The notes under the pieces: model-generated
Seen by the model: only the letters and a program-made list of their open reading frames with translations
Databases searched by the model: none
What the model was told of the DNA's origin: nothing
DNA from: Schizochytrium sp. TIO01
Lineage: Eukaryota; Sar; Bigyra; Thraustochytrida; Thraustochytriidae
Length of the DNA stretch: 64,000 nt
Direction of reading: 5' to 3'
Assembly: GCA_004764695.1 (NCBI GenBank)
Contig: SMSO01000032.1
Span: forward strand, 8,576,668-8,640,667
Made by a program: the position numbers and the translations under genes
In this document: positions 21,401 to 31,712 of the stretch, piece by piece
Layout of the letters: every line of letters starts with the position of its first letter
How positions within the stretch are numbered: the stretch's first letter is position 1

Positions 21401-21711
21401 CGCGGCGAGCTACAAGCCGTCGGATCCGCGACAAGGGACTTGGGCGAAGGCAAACGGGGACGAGGCACTGCAGCGTGAACTTTGCACCCGACAGAGCTCT
21501 GGGCACGGTCGGCACAGCCTTCGTGCACGAGTATTGAACAGTCTTGGCAGCGCAAGAACTGCCTATTCAGAGCAATGAGGAACCTCCTGCAGGCGGCGCA
21601 AGTCGCAGGATGCCGGAGAGTAGTCCAGGTAAAGGCGTGCACAGCCCCCAAGCCCCCAGGGCCTCCTTCTTCTTCCCCGCCACCGCCCGTCTTTTCGTGG
21701 TCTGCGCTCAT
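18427..21711 (-). CDS. C1-C2-transmembrane protein, MCTP-like
   Basis: 1094 aa from the ATG at 21711. Residues 25-78 are a C1 zinc domain with spacing H-x12-C-x2-C-x13-C-x2-C-x4-H-x2-C-x9-C, the diacylglycerol/phorbol-ester type. Residues 80-460 are disordered, with several acidic runs. Residues 470-565 look like a C2 domain (FELVIYKP, LGQVNVPILHLL, WFEIYP, LGYVKLRF). Two hydrophobic blocks follow: 640-680 after SWKQPWVSL, and 945-1000 after VQELTGDIADAGEKL. These pieces match the order and spacing style of the C-terminal membrane region (PRT_C) of multiple-C2 MCTP proteins, which tether ER to plasma membrane. A lipid-sensing tether is inferred. Family assignment of the membrane region is by pattern and uncertain. 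A 250-residue acidic/serine linker separates the two hydrophobic blocks. Confidence 0.78.
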   Translation of the reverse strand: MSADHEKTGGGGEEEGGPGGLGAVHAFTWTTLRHPATCAACRRFLIALNRQFLRCQDCSILVHEGCADRAQSSVGCKVHAAVPRPRLPSPKSLVADPTACSSPRVLEPKSMRAILTSVSTSSTSAESFVDTSPVQALKWEPETESANVQDSRLHILGVGESSSSLQSAALGAQQRISCSLSSLTLNRKASSKRETPPVKSLSVDGWRQTCELKEVYAEECDVYLREEKLRGPVGQAAPKAHLDGTENAIKEQQKVDTLDLVQGCKGRQKAEEEFKEDLDEEEETKSLCQVEEDQRSRPEQKTSSRADNELKSSEEIYAHQGGRANHALVKANDNEEEEGTDVDEEEEGLMGEAREEEEDYELTENTIGRVQVQIMETRQIGRDGSRPILEPELSKAMGYSMSLGETWHYSPRLEGLEKENAFKTRERGESTTSVHSKKTPEKIDENAKKQLKRSPLSPQQQVKTQEKAVWEYEKPYVFELTDLASDFELVIYKPARAMSFASYYVLGQVNVPILHLLESFEQWFEIYPRPGKSQKCRVRPAVPIIDKSGLDFPKVSLGYVKLRFTTTLFIDQRSLWKLYLNPLRPGEANDSIRNAYRPAKMKDTLGALVEIRRNAVRIRIVRSYWYRHFIHAPCAFFDGVRSWKQPWVSLSFWFVAFAFFFILPTWSMPVVFTMCSTAISRFYFSGHDLCMNWETVRKIPTKRVALPETEEDKQGTKLQAPLPSSQHPPNAFYAAKAHMENVFFTRRKWSAGSNASSVQVAVTQCEDTVCLTDAEEEEDDENFIDDVHQEKEDGCGERMRDKRPSRKQQGGSCVDRLPLDTEQQRVLHSDSVDTDVGSVQSGSSTSPRRSSVSSFFFQNADDAPSEISIPLSGHLYNRPEDIVFPREPMSEDFFVWNHQIDDPKRGLNLIEKTALVWREIRWVQELTGDIADAGEKLALCLSRANSFASDAIEIILLVLGLSFSGCCLLYSCFPFASRTSLYIGLLLLTSPPILRDTLQQKILNSSTEAPSTESILKVIWQRMVALWSRLVTIDDVGHQFVCSTQRVSFAPHLETRAFPIPPPRTNTSSFSTESFSRILRNRKQASSLQQSIAC

Positions 21712-23080
21712 GAGGACCACAGCGATGGATTTTCACAGGATTTCCAAACTCAGCAACAACGAAATCAACAACCTTACTATTTCAAAATCCTCGAGTTTCA
21801 AAATTTGTTGATTTTTGTCCGAGTCAAACCGTCTGCGTCTGGTGCACAAAGGGAGTGCTAGCTCCGTTTCAAGAGGTATTCTCTTCACGCGGATTCTCCT
21901 CTCTTCTCGGTGGGCTACAGAAATCCTGCCGGAGAGAGGATAGATCAGAAAATTAGGTCAGTTCTGTCTGTCGTAAGCTCAGCTCCAGAGTTCGAGCACG
22001 ATGCCCTCCATGTGCGGGACCAGGCAACACAACTACCCCAGGCCGCTGCGAGGTCCTCTCGTCTGCACCAGGGCTCGGTGATTCGCTTTTCAATCTCCTC
22101 GCACGCCAGACACTCCGTCATATCTGGGTTCTGCCTTTATCTGAGCGGCGCGGAGTAGGCGTGCATTTATCCATTCGCGCTCGTCTTTGTTCATTCGCTA
22201 TATGCCACAATGCGCGAAAATGATGTGCAAATGTGCATCCGAGTCGCCGCCATTTCGGCATGCATTCGTCTATTCTCCCAAACCCAAAAATAAATCCCAC
22301 CTCACATAGCTGCATGGGCCCTCTCTTCAGACTTTGGTGGCCTTTCACGACGTTCACGTCGCGAGGTATTTGTCCAAATCCCGAGCGAATGCAAATCTGT
22401 CCAACTTGGGTCAGCGCCGCGACAGTGCGCACAATACCCCCCCTCTGGGGTGTAGCCTGGGGAGTCAGTCCCAGTGAATGAAGGAGGACTCTATGTGCTC
22501 CTAAGTACTGCTATGTCCTCGCTTCCACTCTCATCGAGATAGTCAGAGGCCATAATCGCTGGGCTAGCTCTGATTCGGTTCATGCGAAGGCTGATCAGTT
22601 GTTGGTTTCTTACGCAGGTTCAGTACAGCTGAGGCAGCTGAGCATATTATCTTGCAGGTGTACTGCACATCGCCCGTGCTGCCTCTGAGGCCATGGCCCG
22701 TGGGCTTGCATGCGTTGGAATCGCCGCCCAACTTCAAGATATGTAGGCGCCTATCTGTCATGATGCATGTATGTAGTGTATTTAGTGTGTGCAAAACCCT
22801 TATTGAGAAGAAACAGCTCAGAGGCTTGGTTTGACTTGAGTGGAGTGGTTTGATTGGCAGAAAACCTTGGAGAACAGACGTAAAAAGGAGGTAAACAGAA
22901 GCAGGTCTGCACTATTGTGGTAAATGGGAATTGCAACTGACTGACTTAGCGAGTACCTGAATGGAGCGCCATACTTGTCGGGCTTCTTGCGCGTCAGGGC
23001 GAAAACCAGAACCTTATAATCCTGTGTAGTGACATTGCTGGTATAGAGTGGTGGCATCGCAAGATTCTTCTACTAAAGAT
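21712..23080. other. Intergenic spacer
   Basis: Upstream of the C1-C2 gene. Moderately GC-rich to 22750, then AT-rich. No coding signal in the short ORFs. Confidence 0.5.
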
Positions 23081-23150
23081 TCTCCCATGATGTAATGGTA
23101 ACATATCAGACTTTGAATCTGAATCCCTGGGTTCGATTCCCGGTGGGAGA
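23081..23150 (+). tRNA. tRNA-Gln: tRNA-Gln (anticodon UUG), copy 1
   Basis: A 70-nt cloverleaf folds by eye. The acceptor TCTCCCA pairs with TGGGAGA. The D arm contains AATGGTAAC. The anticodon stem TCAGA/TCTGA encloses loop CTTTGAA (anticodon TTG). The T arm is CTGGG-TTCGATT-CCCGG. No intron. A T5 run at 23166-23170 is a suitable RNA polymerase III stop. The CCA end is not encoded, as expected for a nuclear gene. Confidence 0.96.
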
Positions 23151-25826
23151 TATTTCAAACACTTCTTTTTATCACTTTTGTTCTAGTTTACTCTCTAGGA
23201 AACTACTAACTTACTATAAGGTGTTTTTATTTTTTAAATTTTAAATGTAGGTTTGATTTGGGGCATTATTGCCCTGATGGTGAGAGCTGTCAAGGATTTG
23301 GAGACAAGCACCGATCGAGCATATTTTGTAAGAAGGAAAGATAAGAGTTGTGCAGGGGTGCGCAACTTACTTGATTTCGGTTCTTGCGTTGTTGTTTCTT
23401 TTCTAAAATTATGCATTTCTGAGTAACTATTCCAGCTTGAGTAAGTGCTTTAACTTGAGTTCTAATAGGCTCTTGACGGAAAAGCATAAATTCAACACAA
23501 AACCGCGAGTAAAGCGTGCAAGCTTACTCAAATTCAGATAAGCAAGGATGGTAATGACTTGCCAAAGCGAATGGTTTGCAAACTTTATCGTCGTCAACAA
23601 CCTGGTGCTGTTATAAGTTATGTGCTCCAAGACCAAGAGGTCTCCGTGGGGGGAAACAGCTAAGGAAAAGCCCAAACCGACTTCAAGAAATTACAAGAAA
23701 TTCGTTAATTCGATATGCTATTGTTCGAAGATATAGCTTCGATTCAGCGCGAGTCGTTCACTTTCTACGATTTCCTCCTGCTCTCATACATTCCTATTTC
23801 CTTTCATGGGGCAATCAGAAAGCGTGCCTTGATTCATACCAGTCAGTTGTTTTTCGCGTCTTGTTCTGCAGGTGTAGCGAGCTACGAAACCAATCTCGGT
23901 CCTTGCAGAATCTTATCTACAAATTTAAAGCTGCTAATGGCAGTTGATTATATGCCCCAAAACCTTGTCAATGAGTAAGCTCGTAGTTTACAGCGTATCG
24001 CATGACGCTTTGCGGAGACTAAAGCTATCGAGAAAAACCTCCGTGCATACTACTTAGTCTACTCTACATGATTATTTTTATAAGACCATGCTGACCATAA
24101 CGTTCCATAACTATGAAGAAGATACCCACGGTCCAGGATATGTCCTGCCAGAGCCGTACAGATATATGTGATGCTAGTTTCCGTTTGGGGCTTCGAGCAA
24201 TCTGCAGGACCTTGCTTCTAAATTTGCTGCCAACGATGACATCAGAGTCGGGTGCAACCGGTACTCTCTGATGTCATTGATGAATGGTATCTTTACCATG
24301 GGCCACAGCTCAGAGGAATGTGATTGCAGATTCTTATATCGACATGATGTTGAATTGCGTTCACAAGAAGAACTATGCGCAGCGACATTGCGCATAGACT
24401 GGAACATGAAGTGGCTACTGATGAATTACAAAGTATAATGAATCGTCTACACGGCATTGCGAAAGCGAACCATGGGCTGACATTGTGCGCTTCTCTCGTA
24501 TTATGAATACAACAATGCTTGTGGCTGTGCTGAGCAGCATTCGGTTTACTTTGATTTTTTTCGTTGCGAAGGGAAACGTGCAAGGATTTCCATAGATTCT
24601 CGGAGCTGTAGGGGCTATACTGATGGAGGCGTCTCGCATAACGATGGCATGGTCGATATAAACATAGGCATGGGCATTTTCTGTCAAAATTTGTGCATTT
24701 TGCGAGATGCTCATAATGGCATTTTAGCCGTGCAATTGCAAGAAAAATAAAGCGTAGCTTTTTACAATACTGTTTTTACCTTGTATACTTGCGAAGATCC
24801 TAAATTTCGCACTAGAGAGATTAAAGCGAATCTGACCTTGAGATATTATTCTTCCACCTAGCTATCTCCTCATCCACTTTGATATGAAATTTAAGATATA
24901 AGCCTTGAACTAGCTACTCCTTTCAATACTTATAACGCTTTGAAATAATTATTGTGTCGTACGTTTGTAAGTTCTTCTCAGAATTTAACAAATATTTAAT
25001 TTTGAATTAGGAATTGTCTCTCGCTGGAACGGTCGTATTATACAAGAAAAAGACTGAGAGGTACCTGTAATTTGAGAAAATATACTGGCCATTTCTCTCA
25101 AAGAAGAAAACTGATGCTTCATTAGCGCAAAAAGTGATTTGTATCTTGTAGAGCAGGATTTAAAGAGAGATATTTGCGCCGGTCCACTATTTTGTCAGTT
25201 CATATGTAAAAGAAATATGAGAGGGCTCCAGCAATGCTTAAAACGACAGATACAGAAACAAGTATAGGCCTTAAAAGTAAACATTGCACGACCTATCCAA
25301 AAGCTGATCGAACTTAACGAATACAAGTACAACATATGATCAAAATTGGTAATTGCCGGAGCAATTTTCATTCATTCAAATAATGTTCTGCGAAACTTAT
25401 AGTCACGTAATTCATGTGTGCTTTAGCGTTTGATTTTGATTTAGAGCTTGCTTGAAAAAGTCAACATTGAGTGCGCGCTATTCGAAATATAAATTCATCG
25501 CTGCAACATTGACTGACCGTCACTTTACGAGAGGTAATGGACTATAATGGCCTCTACATTGGTATGAATTAAAAAGGACACATGCTGAAGCCAATACAAA
25601 AAAAGGGTGGATTGTATTCATCCTTAATTTTTGCCCTTCGTTAAATATCCTCGAGCTAATTTCAGTTATATCGCTGGTATCTGTGAGTGTGTTTTATGTC
25701 ACTGTCTTTTGGCTTGACATCGTTACTCATATTCCTCCTTATGGAGAAAAACTCCTTAACCCCTAGGTAGTTCACAAAGCGTAGGCAATTGTGAGCATAC
25801 TCAATGGCGAAGACGTCAGATTAAAT
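23151..25826. other. Intergenic spacer between tRNA-Gln copies
   Basis: 2.7 kb of AT-rich DNA. Short ORFs lack domains and coding character. No repeat array and no copy of the flanking genes was seen, so the tRNA duplication did not carry recognisable long flanks. Confidence 0.5.
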
Positions 25827-25896
25827 TCTCCCATGATGTAATGGCAACATATCAGACTTTGAATCTGAATCCCTGGGTTCGATTCCCGGTGGGAGA
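25827..25896 (+). tRNA. tRNA-Gln: tRNA-Gln (anticodon UUG), copy 2
   Basis: Same 70-nt cloverleaf as the copy at 23081, differing by one base in the D loop (GGCAAC instead of GGTAAC). All stems are intact. Followed by a T7 run near 25912 that can end polymerase III transcription. Confidence 0.96.
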
Positions 25897-26694
25897 TAAT
25901 ATATTTTCCGTATTTTTTTCTCTTTCACAGTCTTCTTGTTTAGTAATATAATAGAACACAGTCTATAGTTTTTTAAAGGAAACAAAGGACTTTTTGAATA
26001 TAAATTTGCTTACTAGGAGTCTATTTATATAGTACCTTAAAGAGTAACAAGAACGAGATTATAGTAAAATACTTTTTACTGTCGCGTGCACAGCTTGGAT
26101 TATTCATATGTTTATACTGCACGTGGTTGTGCAAAGAACTTCTTCATGAGCATGATTGCTGTAGCACTCCAGGTTTTACTTGGAGAATTTTTGGTAATGC
26201 AGACATTTTCATTGCTGGAATAGAAAAGATACTCAGGCTGCACAATCTGGAGTGGGTTTTGGGCTGCACGTGAACGTGCTAACTTTTTTATAATCTCAGT
26301 ATTGGAGTAGTTAGTCTAATGATAGAATATAGCATAGTACTGCATACTTGTGCGAAAAGTCATTGAGCGGCGTGTGCAGCGCACTCGTTCGCCGGACCTT
26401 GCGATATTGAGAGCTGTGAAGACATAACCTATTGCTCGTGACGACAAGTACTCTGGTGGCGAGCGTGGACTGGTGAACGTGCAGCTACCTGTGCAGGTGC
26501 GGTGGTTCTCCGAAGCTTCTGTTACTGTCTTGTGTTTAGCTGGGGGACGTCAACCGAGCATTACGGCAGTCTAAAGAGCGCCTCGCTTCTACTGTACAGG
26601 TTGAAGAATACAAACGATTGACCATTTGTAGTTGCAATCGACCAAGCTTCTTGTACAGTCATTCGGTAGAGAGATCTCCAGTGGAAGTGAAACA
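25897..26694. other. Upstream region of the CH-domain gene
   Basis: Spacer with no gene. An in-frame TTG extension at 26632 joins the CH gene but has no ATG and was left out. Confidence 0.5.
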
Positions 26695-28674
26695 ATGCCA
26701 CGTATTTCAGCCCCAGTGCCAACTCACAAACCAAACGTTGCTCCTGCCACACGTCGTGAAATCGCAGCTATTGTTGCAAGTGGCCGGGCAGTACAATCTA
26801 AGACTGCACCATCCACACATGCTAAAATTATCTCTGAAAATCAACCTGGACGAAATGCGAAACGAGGTATCATTTCGAAACTGCCTCAGGAGCAAGTATA
26901 TGATCACGAGGACTCCCCAGTTACGCACTTGAGTGACCCGTATGCGTCGGCGACAGACTATGTGAACTACGATGATGATAAATCAATGTTTTCTCAAAGT
27001 GAGAGCATTGCCGTAGAGCCCACAACACCTGAAGAGCAAGTTGCAGGATGGCTTAGTCGGGTCACTCGCTGCTACGTGCGACCCAATCATTTGTGCGAAG
27101 ATTTAAAAGACGGTGTTGCTTTGTGTCGTCTCCTCTCTCGTATTGATGGTAGCGGTGTTGAAGGAGGATTCCATGAGGCACCATCAAGCAAAGCAGATGC
27201 TCGTGAAAATGTTCAAATGTTTTTCCGGGGTTGCCAAACACTGGGCCTTGCAGAGTGTATGGAGCTTTTCACCTACAAGGATTTGCGGGCTAAACGCAAA
27301 GATTTGGTTCTGGAGGTTCTCGCTGGTATGGCCCACGAACTTGATGGCCCATTCTGGTATCGTATAAAGTCTGGCGCGGAGGATATGTCATCATTCTTTT
27401 CTGGGGAAGAAGAAGAAGTCATCTGCGATGAAATGCTTATTCCTCAACAAAATGATTACTTTCAACAGTCTTCCCATGATTTCTCAGTGTGTTCTTCGGA
27501 GGCAGATAGCTCTGATCAAATAAATGACGAAGACAATAGCGATAGCGATGTTGAGCTTCCTTCTGGCAGACTTGATCTTAAGAACAAGAAAAGTGCGATG
27601 AACAGAAGGCAAGAGAAGAAATCCACTAAAAATACTGTGAAGAAGGAGCTAACTTTGCTTGGCAAAGCCAAACCTCTAAATCTTGGAAAAGATGTTCAAA
27701 AAGTCAAAGAAAGTTCCACAGGGCGACAACAGCGTGTTATGAGCTCAGGAAGCAGTACTATTGACCAGACGAAAAGGGCTATCAATAAATCTTTTAGCCC
27801 GAAAGTAGTTGGTGTTCAGGAGGAATCGTCAGAATATGAAATGAGTGGGAGTGAAAGTGAGGACTATTGCCAAGCCGTATTAGAAGAAGTTGACAATCAT
27901 TCTGATTTTGGTCGAGTAGCTTGCGCAGAACTGAAAAAGAAGCAAAAGGAAAATCTTGCTTATGATAATTCTTCTGTAGACGACGCTAACATTGCCTTCG
28001 AAAGCGACCCCACCGTAGACCCTGGAAATGTGCCAAGATCAAATTTGGTAAAGCCTTTACCCAAGATCAACGCAATTAAATCAGTTCCAACAACTCGCCT
28101 GCGCGGTTCTAGTGAAGATGGTTTTGTAGTACCACCCAAGTCATCTTCGAGAAGCAGCGGAGAGAAATCATATGCAGCGCGAAATGAAACCAAGCCCAAG
28201 AAGTCAAAGAAGAAGGCGAAGCAACGTCGGAAGGCAAACTCCATGTCTCTTTCACCTTCAATCTTTATTAGCGAGGGTGAGTCTTGTTCAGACTCTGCAT
28301 ATTCTGAAGATGAGGCAATTTCAACTTCTCGTAAGAAGAAAGCCCTCAAGCAATCCTCGTGTACTTCCTCTTTGTCCGCGTTAAAGCGTGGTACTGTCCA
28401 GGTTTCAAAGCCTTCTTTGGCTCGGCGAGCTCCTCGTTCTAGTAAGAAACCTACGGGATCTCAGGTTAAGCAGTTTGGGAAACAAGGTCGAGTGGCAAAG
28501 CGAAAGCGCAAGCCCGTCGCAGTTTCGTTCTTTATGGGCATGGTAGGATTAGTGATGATGATATGTGCAGCGATTGCAGTTATTGTGCTTGCTGAATTGA
28601 TTGGTCTTGTGAACTTTCGTGTTGGAGAGAGGCTCGGTCTCATTCGCCCTGCGCCCCCTGCATGGTTCTTTTAA
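26695..28674 (+). CDS. Calponin-homology protein with C-terminal membrane anchor (KASH-like layout)
   Basis: 659 aa from ATG 26695 (AAACAATGCC, A at -3). Residues 113-220 form a single calponin-homology domain: EEQVAGWLSRV, the helix LCEDLKDGVALCRLLSRI, then ENVQMFFRGCQTLG and a closing FTYKDLRAKRKDLVLEVL. CH domains bind actin or signalling partners. Residues 240-600 are disordered, with alternating acidic/serine and lysine-rich blocks. A single hydrophobic helix (about 610-636, FFMGMVGLVMMICAAIAVIV) follows a basic KRKRKP stretch, leaving a 23-residue tail that ends PAPPAWFF. A tail-anchored topology is inferred: cytosolic CH end, membrane helix, short lumenal tail. This is the arrangement of KASH proteins of the nuclear envelope, but the terminal residues are not the canonical PPPX. 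Confidence 0.85.
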   Translation: MPRISAPVPTHKPNVAPATRREIAAIVASGRAVQSKTAPSTHAKIISENQPGRNAKRGIISKLPQEQVYDHEDSPVTHLSDPYASATDYVNYDDDKSMFSQSESIAVEPTTPEEQVAGWLSRVTRCYVRPNHLCEDLKDGVALCRLLSRIDGSGVEGGFHEAPSSKADARENVQMFFRGCQTLGLAECMELFTYKDLRAKRKDLVLEVLAGMAHELDGPFWYRIKSGAEDMSSFFSGEEEEVICDEMLIPQQNDYFQQSSHDFSVCSSEADSSDQINDEDNSDSDVELPSGRLDLKNKKSAMNRRQEKKSTKNTVKKELTLLGKAKPLNLGKDVQKVKESSTGRQQRVMSSGSSTIDQTKRAINKSFSPKVVGVQEESSEYEMSGSESEDYCQAVLEEVDNHSDFGRVACAELKKKQKENLAYDNSSVDDANIAFESDPTVDPGNVPRSNLVKPLPKINAIKSVPTTRLRGSSEDGFVVPPKSSSRSSGEKSYAARNETKPKKSKKKAKQRRKANSMSLSPSIFISEGESCSDSAYSEDEAISTSRKKKALKQSSCTSSLSALKRGTVQVSKPSLARRAPRSSKKPTGSQVKQFGKQGRVAKRKRKPVAVSFFMGMVGLVMMICAAIAVIVLAELIGLVNFRVGERLGLIRPAPPAWFF

Positions 28675-30137
28675 ACCGAATGCTTAGGCAACTAAAGCAT
28701 AAAATGAAGATTGTTGAATTTAAAGAAATCAAATGCTGCGTTTTAAAAGTTTGTCAGTCAAACCTAAACGATGGGAGATGGCATGATATTTAATTTACGT
28801 CCATTTTGAAAGGGTACAAAATTCTATATGGTGTTGTTGAAGAAGGTATCAGAACGCCGAATCCTTGCGAATCAAATTAATTCTTGCAACTCATGTTGAT
28901 TTTTGATGAAGTTGTTAGATCTTTGCTGTGAGAAGAGGGAGATAAAGTAAAGCAATTGGCGACTAGGGTAGGATATGAGAACAGTCTCGTGTTTTTTTCA
29001 ATATTTAAAACAAATATCTAAGAACTGGACTAGTATTAGTAGTTCAAGTACTTAGTAATTTGCTATTTTACACGAGCTAATTGCACGTGTGTCAAGGATT
29101 GTTATTTTCTATTTTCTTTCTACGAGTTCCAATTTGTGTTCACTTTTGGCTTTTTCTGTCATACGATGTCAACCACTGACTATGCGCACAATGAAACGAT
29201 GTGTTGGTTACAAACATTGGAACCATTTCATACATCGGCTAGCATGCAGGTGCTGTAGTACTGTAAAAGTGTGCAATGTATATGAGGGGTACAGATTGAG
29301 TAGATGTATGATCTCATCTGATCTCTCTTGATCTCTTCTTTTTGTGACTGTTTTGAAGTGCAAGATGCTGATAGTCTTTATTTGTTTGTAGCGCATAAAA
29401 CACATTCGTTTTATAACCAGGAGTATGTTCTCTCTCTAATTTGACATGAAATAAAACAAAATAAAATAAAATAAATTAAATTAAATTAAAACGAATTCTA
29501 GGTAGTACTTTCAGTATGTAGAGAGCTCAAACATGTCCATCAACTTATATATACTCCCGCCAAAATACGGTGTGAGAAAAGAGTTTTCAAGGACATCAAC
29601 TTTCTCCTAAAGATTATCTATTCATTTTCATAGAGATAATATAGTAATACACATTTGATAAATTGCTCTTTCCCCCTGTCTAAAAGTCAAGTGTTTTAAA
29701 AATCAAAACATAACAGAAGCTCAAGCATATGCACACAAAGTCGAAGAAAAAGAAATTGAATGCAAAAGAAACGAAAATTTTACGTTCATTGTAGTTGTTT
29801 GTTGAGGTTACGGGAATTACCTTTATAAGGCTTACTATGCTATCATCATCGCCATCATCATCATCAACAACCGTCATCACGGGTTGCGAGCGATGTTGCC
29901 GTTGTCAAAAGAATGAAGAATACAAAGACAAAGAAGAGCAGGAGAGTGCATCTAAAATCTTTGTACCTCCACTCCGGTCAAATGTGAGACATTATTCATG
30001 CAAATCGTTTGATGTTGTTTTATCATTATGCATGAAACAATCAATCGTTCATTGCTATGAGAGTACAAAAGATTGCGGCAGTCGAGTGTGTTGTTTGAGC
30101 TGTCGGTTGTGTGAGAATATTTCTCAGCGGTGTGTCT
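28675..30137. other. Convergent 3' spacer
   Basis: Between the CH gene and the sulfotransferase, which end toward each other. Contains an (AAAAT)-type tract near 29448-29490. No gene. Confidence 0.5.
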
Positions 30138-31712
30138 TTAGACGTGGGTAATTACATCAGGGTCACTGTTATCGCGAAATGAAGATGCTACCTTAATACC
30201 GCTAGTACTGGCGGGTTGGGGGCTCTCATTCTGTACTCGGCCGCGGCGGCCTGTGGTTGCAGGGGCTGAAGCCACGGGCGGGAGTGCTGATGCTGATGCT
30301 GATGATGCGTCGGCAGGTCTGACGTTAACGTAGATTTCCTCACTGGCGGGCCTAATATGCGCCTCGAGCTGGGCGCTGTCCTCAGAGGAGATACGGTCGT
30401 GAGCATCGTCGTCTTCCTCATCATCTTCGACAGGGCGCGAGGAAGAGGAGGCTGAGCTTGCGGACAAAGACGAGACGGAACTGCCGGTATCGCAGTGATC
30501 ATCGTCGTCGTCAAAGTTCACAATAATCCTCTCGGGATCGAAATCTTCAGGCACTGTCTTGTTCCGCTTCATGGTGGCAGCGGAGGCAGTGTTCTTCTTA
30601 GCGGGCTTGTTCACATTTGCTGGGTGCAACTTTGCAGTGAGCTGAGCTAAGGTGTACTTTGGTTTGAGGTCATCGCGCTTAGGCATGGTAGTCTCATAGC
30701 CGTAAGTCACAAAATCTTGTGCGAACATCTCAAGAACAACATCCATGGTCTCCTGGTCATAAAGGTCGTACCATGCGGGTCCCTTTGAAGCGCGCTTGTT
30801 TGCGTGAGGCATGTTGGTCAGGGCGTAGATGACCTTTTCTGGGAGGTCCGCGTAGCGGCTCTGGTAGAGATCAGTCTCCTGGCCATCACGCCGCTTGATG
30901 ATTTTAAGGTCTTCCTGTCGGATGATGTATGGCACAAGCTGCTGTCCGCGGAAGTGCGTAAAAGAATGCATGGGGAGCACATGGCAATAAACGTCCCACT
31001 CCTCGGTGGATCCGGTCATCTCAAAGACGGTGAACTTTTTGCGCCACTCTTTCACAAAGTGGGCAAAAGACTCGCAGCTGTGCGCCTGGTTGTAGCGGTA
31101 GACCGAGACCATGCGCGAAAAGGGGTTACGGACAATGGCAAAGCTGTCCTGGAGATCGGCGGGCTTAATGAATTTGTGCGAAATGAGCTTCTCCGCAGTG
31201 TAGTGCATGAGGTAGCCATCATAGTTCACGCCGTGAAGGTATTGCGGGGCACCGCCAAAGCCAAACATAATTTTGCCGAAAGCCCACATACAGAGTCGGC
31301 GGACGATATCCCGGCGGCCCATAACGTTAGCGGCCATGACAAATGTTGACATGAAGAAAGTTGCAAATCCACAGACCCAGAAAGAAATAGAGATGGGTGG
31401 TGGGCACCAGCGATCCCAGCTGCATGCCGCGATTCCCCAGTCGGGAACAGCAAAATAAACGATGGTTGCCGTGATGAAGACCGTCAAGGCATAGAGGTTC
31501 TCAAACGACTTGATGGGGAAATTTGACTGTTCCAGCAATCGATACCTGTAGAAAAAGTATAGCTGGCCAATTTTGTGATACAGGTTGGAGACGCGCCGAC
31601 ACTTGGCCTCAACGTTATAGAGCTTTATCAAACTCGTGCCACCGCATCGGGGTACGTGAATGAAGAGGAGCTTCTCCTCCTTGCTCTCTTCCTCCTTCAC
31701 AAGCCAAGGCAT
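30138..31712 (-). CDS. Sulfotransferase family protein with two membrane helices inside the catalytic domain
   Basis: 524 aa from ATG 31712. The 5'-phosphosulfate loop is FIHVPRCGGTSL (17-28) and the 3'-phosphate site is AIVRNPFSRMVSVY (192-205), both diagnostic of PAPS-dependent sulfotransferases of the carbohydrate/Sulfotransfer_2 type. Two hydrophobic helices, about 72-92 and 108-130, lie between these two motifs. Normal Golgi carbohydrate sulfotransferases carry one anchor at the N-terminus, before the first motif. The catalytic region continues to about residue 340 (YADLPEKVIYAL, FAQDFVTYGY). The last 170 residues are disordered, with acidic and Ser/Ala-rich runs. The likely reaction is sulfate transfer from PAPS to a glycan, perhaps an extracellular polysaccharide. 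Without a signal peptide, topology is unclear. Confidence 0.88.
   Translation of the reverse strand: MPWLVKEEESKEEKLLFIHVPRCGGTSLIKLYNVEAKCRRVSNLYHKIGQLYFFYRYRLLEQSNFPIKSFENLYALTVFITATIVYFAVPDWGIAACSWDRWCPPPISISFWVCGFATFFMSTFVMAANVMGRRDIVRRLCMWAFGKIMFGFGGAPQYLHGVNYDGYLMHYTAEKLISHKFIKPADLQDSFAIVRNPFSRMVSVYRYNQAHSCESFAHFVKEWRKKFTVFEMTGSTEEWDVYCHVLPMHSFTHFRGQQLVPYIIRQEDLKIIKRRDGQETDLYQSRYADLPEKVIYALTNMPHANKRASKGPAWYDLYDQETMDVVLEMFAQDFVTYGYETTMPKRDDLKPKYTLAQLTAKLHPANVNKPAKKNTASAATMKRNKTVPEDFDPERIIVNFDDDDDHCDTGSSVSSLSASSASSSSRPVEDDEEDDDAHDRISSEDSAQLEAHIRPASEEIYVNVRPADASSASASALPPVASAPATTGRRGRVQNESPQPASTSGIKVASSFRDNSDPDVITHV

Noticed and set aside
30804-31349. 181-codon ORF antisense to the sulfotransferase
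   Set aside because: The minus-strand frame has diagnostic PAPS motifs; the plus frame has none.
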